This document shows, one piece after another, positions 60,054 to 64,000 of a stretch of DNA of 64,000 nt (the first letter of the stretch is position 1; each line of letters opens with the position of its first letter). The stretch lies in contig CALNXK010000003.1 of assembly GCA_942486035.1 (NCBI GenBank), positions 425,001 to 489,000 on the forward strand. The letters run 5' to 3'. This DNA is from Porites lobata (taxonomy: Eukaryota > Cnidaria > Anthozoa > Scleractinia > Poritidae). Under the pieces are notes generated by a model. The model ran no database searches. It saw only the letters and a list, made by a program, of their open reading frames with translations, and had not been told where the DNA came from. The translations under genes were made by a program, and so were the position numbers.

Positions 60054-62868
60054 ATGAGCTTCTGGCAAAGCAGTACTCAAGCAGACTTGTCTGTTACAGG
60101 CACCTCCTCCTCAAGACACCAAAGACCACCCAGTGGTCGTCGTGGTCGACCAAGCAGTGCTACAAGGGGAGGAAGTACAAAGTCTCATATTTTTGGTATA
60201 TCTGATACTCCTAGACAGGAAGAACCCAAACAAAATGCTAGAAGTAGTTTCCAAGGCAACACAAGTTCTGTGCACACTACCCCTGAGGCTCCGCGCCCTT
60301 CCAGTGCACATGCGCCAAACAACACAGGTGGCCATAGACCTGTAAATAATGTAAGGATGTTACCTTAATCCTTTATTTTTTAAAAGCAGTCCCTCGACCC
60401 ATACACAAAATGCTCCTGAAAAGGTATAAAGAAGATATCGCACAAATTTCATCAGGGAGCACTAACCATAATCATTTTTTGGTGATTTAAGGATTACATT
60501 GTCCGTCAAATACATCACTCTACATGAGCAAGGAAAACCAGTAATTTAACATATGAAAGATTATTACACTAAGTGGTTGTGAAAAGAAGGCCTTCAGGTA
60601 TTTTGTGAAATCACAGAGTGACCAGCTCTCAGTTACCTTGATAACAGGTGGTAAGTGGTTTGGATCCATTTAAGGTGGCTCGACTGGATTTTTTTGGGGG
60701 GATACCTCCCACGTTTGAGCATTAACTACGTCGGCATGAGTAAAGATATGGCAAAAAGGTTACCACAACTGTATTATATAATGATGAAAATTTCTTATGA
60801 TCTGGGTTTTATTGCAATCGGAGTCGCCATGGCAACGTAATGACGCCATTACGCTTTTTATTTATCTTTGTGTTTCTCTGTACCAGGAGTTTTTTGAAGA
60901 AATCGCTTAAGGGAGTATGTACCTGCCATAATTGCCTCCATTATGGCAAAGTTTCAACAAATTCTATGAGAGCGTTTTCGAATTATTTTGACACGCAGTT
61001 TTAACAATCATAAAAACAGTGAAATAGCACGCTATCCACACAATTCGCTAATATTTTAAGAAACTGATAAGCTTTGGAAACGTGGCTTCATCCCATAGTG
61101 GTTTGATTCCATTGAAAACTGCATACAAAAAAAGAGGGGAATTGCTTTGACCGATCGCGAGTAAGACGAATTTTATTGACTTACATTCAGCTGCTTTTGT
61201 TATAGTTTTTGGACGTAATTTGGTCCATGTCTACAAATTTTGAATTTTTCAAAAAACCGCTCGATAAATTTTTTTATAAATTCGACAATCTGGAGATCAA
61301 TTGTCAATGAATATTCCCTGCAAGTTTTAAGAACATTGAAAACGGGGAAGGCTTTTAAATAGGGCCTCAAATATAACCAATTTTTCCCCCCGATTTTGTG
61401 TTTACAAGTGAGCGTCCTCATTATTCACTGGCATTGTTTTCAAGTTTCATATGCACGTGCACAACTAGCAAAAGATATAAATTTGCATCAAAAAGAACTC
61501 TCGATTACTTTCCGAAGAAATATTCCGAATATGCTAATAATTGGCTTGTGTCACCGACAGCAGTGAGAGCCGAAACGATGGACGTCACCGCTCATCGTGT
61601 AGGATGCAATACTTAATTATCTTACTCGGGTTATAACATCACAGAAACTCTTACAAAGAATTGCTCTGATGTTATAATGTATCACTAATCTCTTTACCCG
61701 GTAATTAGCATATTCCGGAGATATAACCGAGGGTCCTTTTTGATGCAAATTCTATCTTTTTGCTAAATGTGCACGTGTATATGAAACTTGAAAACAATGC
61801 CAGTGAATAATGAGGACGCTCACTTGTAAAGACAAAATCTGGGGGAAAAATTGGTTATATTTGAGGCCCTATTTAAAAGCCTTCCCTGTTTTCAATGTTC
61901 TTGAAACTTGCAGGGAATATTTATTGATAATTGATCTCCAGATTTTCGAATTTATAAAAAAATTTATTGAGTGGTTTTTTGAAAAATGCGAAATTTGTAG
62001 GCATGGACCAAATTACGTCCAAAAACTATAACAAAAGCAGCTGAATGCAGGTCAATAAAATTCTTCTTACTCGCGATCGCTCGGAGCAATTTCCCTCTTT
62101 TTTTGTATGCAGTTTTCAATGGAATCAAACCACTACGGAATGAAGCCGCGTTTCCAAAGCCTACCAGTTTCTTAAAATATTAGCGAATTGTATGAATAGC
62201 ATGCTATTTCACTGTTTTTATGATTGTTCAAACTGCGTGTCAAAATATTTCGAGAACGCTCTCATAGAATTTGTTGAAACTTTGCCATAATGGAGGCAAT
62301 CATGGCAGGTACAAACTCCCTTAAGCAATTTCTTCAAAAAACTCCTGGTACAGAGAAACACAAAGATAAATAAAAAGCGTAATGGCGTCATTACGTTGCC
62401 ATGGCGACTCCGATTGCAATAAAACCCAGATCATAAGAAATTTTCATCATTATATAATACAGTTGTGGTAACCTTTTTCCCATATCTTTACTCATGCTGA
62501 CGTAGTTAATGCTCAAATGTGGGCGGTATCCCCCCCAAAAAATCCAGTCGAGCCACCTTAAGCCTGCATTTTGTAGGCTTTGCTATCATAACTGCATAAG
62601 TTACAAAGTTTTATGAATTTGGGTCAAACATTTCTCCAAGTATCTTGTGCATGAAAACCTGTACAGACCTGAATCTTGGGGAGGCTTCTTTCATTTCTAA
62701 GATTCTGGACTTTGTCTGTTGAATGGATTTGATTTTTAATTTTGATTCACAGTGGAAACGAGTGATATATTGTTGAATCTTATGCAACGTATAATTAGCT
62801 GTTTGCTTTATAACTAGGCCTCTGTCATCACAAGGGCTCAGCTTGATGCTGCTAAAAAGTTGGCCAAG
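60054..62868 (+). CDS. Unrecognised gene, first visible exons (3' part beyond window)
   Basis: A possible first coding exon, 60054-60350, runs from ATG (MSFWQSSTQADLSVTG) through a basic Ser/Pro/Arg-rich segment (RPPSGRRGRPSSATRGG) to PVNN and a GTAAGG donor. An alternative is that the exon begins at the acceptor CTGTTACAG ending at 60098. The next exon, 62818-62868, encodes ASVITRAQLDAAKKLAK in the same phase, predicted helical, followed by GTTTGT. The gene continues past the visible exons. The low-complexity start gives no family. The intron between them is dominated by a fold-back element. Confidence 0.55.
60674..62557. mobile_element. 1.9-kb fold-back element with TTAA target duplication
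   Basis: Arms 60674-61542 and about 61702-62557 are inverted copies of about 860 bases differing at only a few per cent of positions. A loop of about 160 bases separates them. The outer ends GGTGGCTCGACTGG and CCAGTCGAGCCACC are exact complements flanked by TTAA (60670-60673, 62558-62561), the target duplication of piggyBac and Kolobok elements. The two arms encode mirror-image short open frames beginning MRTLTCK, so these are not genes. No transposase is present. Confidence 0.88.
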
Positions 62869-63479
62869 GTTTGTTGTAGTGGAATTTCATCATCTGGGGA
62901 AATGGTTTGCGAATCTGGAAGTTTAAAACTAGGAGAAGAAACTTTATTGTTTGGATGGAGAAAGAGAATTAGTTTCACTTTGCATGTTTGAATAATCGGG
63001 GAATTTGAGAAATCACTGGTTTAAAAACCAGGCCTTCTCTACAACTATGTGTTATTAGATGTATATAACGTTGCAAAACTAAGAGATAAGGGGTTGAATT
63101 ATTGACCTCCCCTGTAACAAGAATAAGCTCATTTGTTTGAGGGTTGGCTTTTAGCTTTAGATATAGTTTTCACAATAACTATGCAATTTCTCGAGCGCTG
63201 ATTGGTCGAGAGCTACAGTGTATATTAGAGTACAGACCATTGTTTTTCTCTCTCTTAGGTGCAATTTTTGTCAAGAAACTGTCGAGAATAGAAATGGACA
63301 TTAAAAACTGATAATATTATTGTAAAGAACAAATTGCCATTGTTCCACACTCTCATAGACCATAGATATGATGTCAAAATTGTTCAAAACTTTGCAATCA
63401 AGTCACTCACATGTAGGTTGTGTTTCCACTTTAGTTTTGAGCATGTGACATCATTTCTTTGGACTATTTAACAATTAGT

Positions 63480-63600
63480 TCATGCGTCAGCGTGCGTATG
63501 TCGAGATATTGAGCACGCGGGAAGTTTGGAGAGCACGAAAGAGGCGTAAGAGTTGCACGAGGCGCAGCCGAGTGCAACTCTAGCCTCTTGAGTATAACAT
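63480..63600. repeat. Repeat with AGTTGCACGAGGCGCAGCC core
   Basis: AGAGTTGCACGAGGCGC pairs with CCGAGTGCAACTCT. Upstream words ATTGAGCACGCGGGAAGTTT and GAGAGCACGAAAGAGGCG resemble repeats common in coral genomes. Non-coding. Confidence 0.5.
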
Positions 63601-63876
63601 CATCAAAGCGATCAATGCATCAGTTAACTTATAATTTTATTATTGTAGGGTGCGCTCAAAGCAGTACGCGTCAATGTTTACGTGACTATATATTTTTTTC
63701 CTCACAGTTAATCTTATGTTTTTATCCTGAAACTGAGAGAAAGTGTACTCTAAAATGATTATAAAATCCATATTTAGGTGCTGGAAAACTATTAATTTAC
63801 CGAAAAATTGTTATTGAGAGAAAACAAGTTTGCAAAGAATGAACTCACGCCATAGCCCGCACAGCTCGCGGAGATG

Positions 63877-63897
63877 ACAACAACAACAACAACAACA
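63877..63897. repeat. (CAA)n microsatellite
   Basis: Seven consecutive CAA units. Confidence 0.9.
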
Positions 63898-64000
63898 CTC
63901 ACCTCTTTTCCTTACTATCGGTTAACAAATTCAAACGTTTCCTCTTAAATTTCCTTATAAAACACATCGTAAACGCTTCCTTGTCTATTGCTGAGTTATG

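Larger units (their letters stand above)
62869..64000. other. Intron or downstream region at the window end
   Basis: No further exon of the 60-kb gene is recognisable. It contains a probable repeat at about 63480-63600 (AGAGTTGCACGAGGCGCAGC and CCGAGTGCAACTC pair) and a (CAA)n microsatellite at about 63877-63897. Confidence 0.45.

Noticed and set aside
61200..62031. Mirror-image open frames beginning MRTLTCK on opposite strands
   Set aside because: They are the same sequence in the two arms of the fold-back element, not two genes.

Overview
This window is nuclear DNA of an animal, most likely an anthozoan cnidarian and probably a stony coral. The genes have many short exons and the introns are packed with small inverted-repeat elements. 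Several of these have termini I associate with coral genomes, for example the 'GGGAAACTGCCCAC' hairpin near 5.2 kb. The exact species cannot be read from the sequence.

Layout: (1) 0.1-6.4 kb, + strand: the last 12 exons of CIAO3 (NARFL/IOP1), a cytosolic iron-sulfur assembly factor; its 5' part lies before the window. (2) 6.4-8.7 kb: convergent intergenic DNA with one unexplained open stretch. (3) 21.3-8.7 kb, - strand: a complete 12-exon E2F7/8-type atypical E2F gene (1,015 codons) with two DNA-binding domains. (4) 21.3-22.0 kb: a compact divergent promoter with a consensus E2F site, shared with (5) 22.0-52.9 kb, + strand: a complete 34-exon NUP205 gene (2,079 codons), the large inner-ring nuclear pore scaffold protein. 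(6) 54.7-55.8 kb, - strand: a type II membrane protein with a DDD motif, glycosyltransferase-like, family not recognised. (7) 60.1 kb to beyond the window, + strand: two exons of an unrecognised gene whose intron holds a 1.9-kb fold-back element.

I joined exons by hand. All splice phases close for E2F7/8 (3,048 nt) and NUP205 (6,240 nt), both divisible by three and free of stops. That exercise exposed the most interesting feature: two minor-spliceosome (U12-type) introns in neighbouring divergent genes. One is an AT-AC intron in E2F7/8 (ATATCCTTT donor, CCTTAAC branch site). The other is a GT-AG intron in NUP205 (GTATCCTTT donor, CCTTAAC branch site). The E2F7/8 U12 intron also carries a decayed 3.2-kb PIF/Harbinger transposon. 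A short element with the same termini sits in a NUP205 intron, as expected of a non-autonomous relative. CIAO3 has one GC-AG intron.

Functionally the complete genes are housekeeping or cell-cycle genes: iron-sulfur cluster delivery, E2F-target repression and nuclear pore assembly. The accessory content is transposon-derived: MITE-like hairpins, often several per long intron, some present twice or three times in the window. I see no operon, CRISPR, prophage or toxin system.
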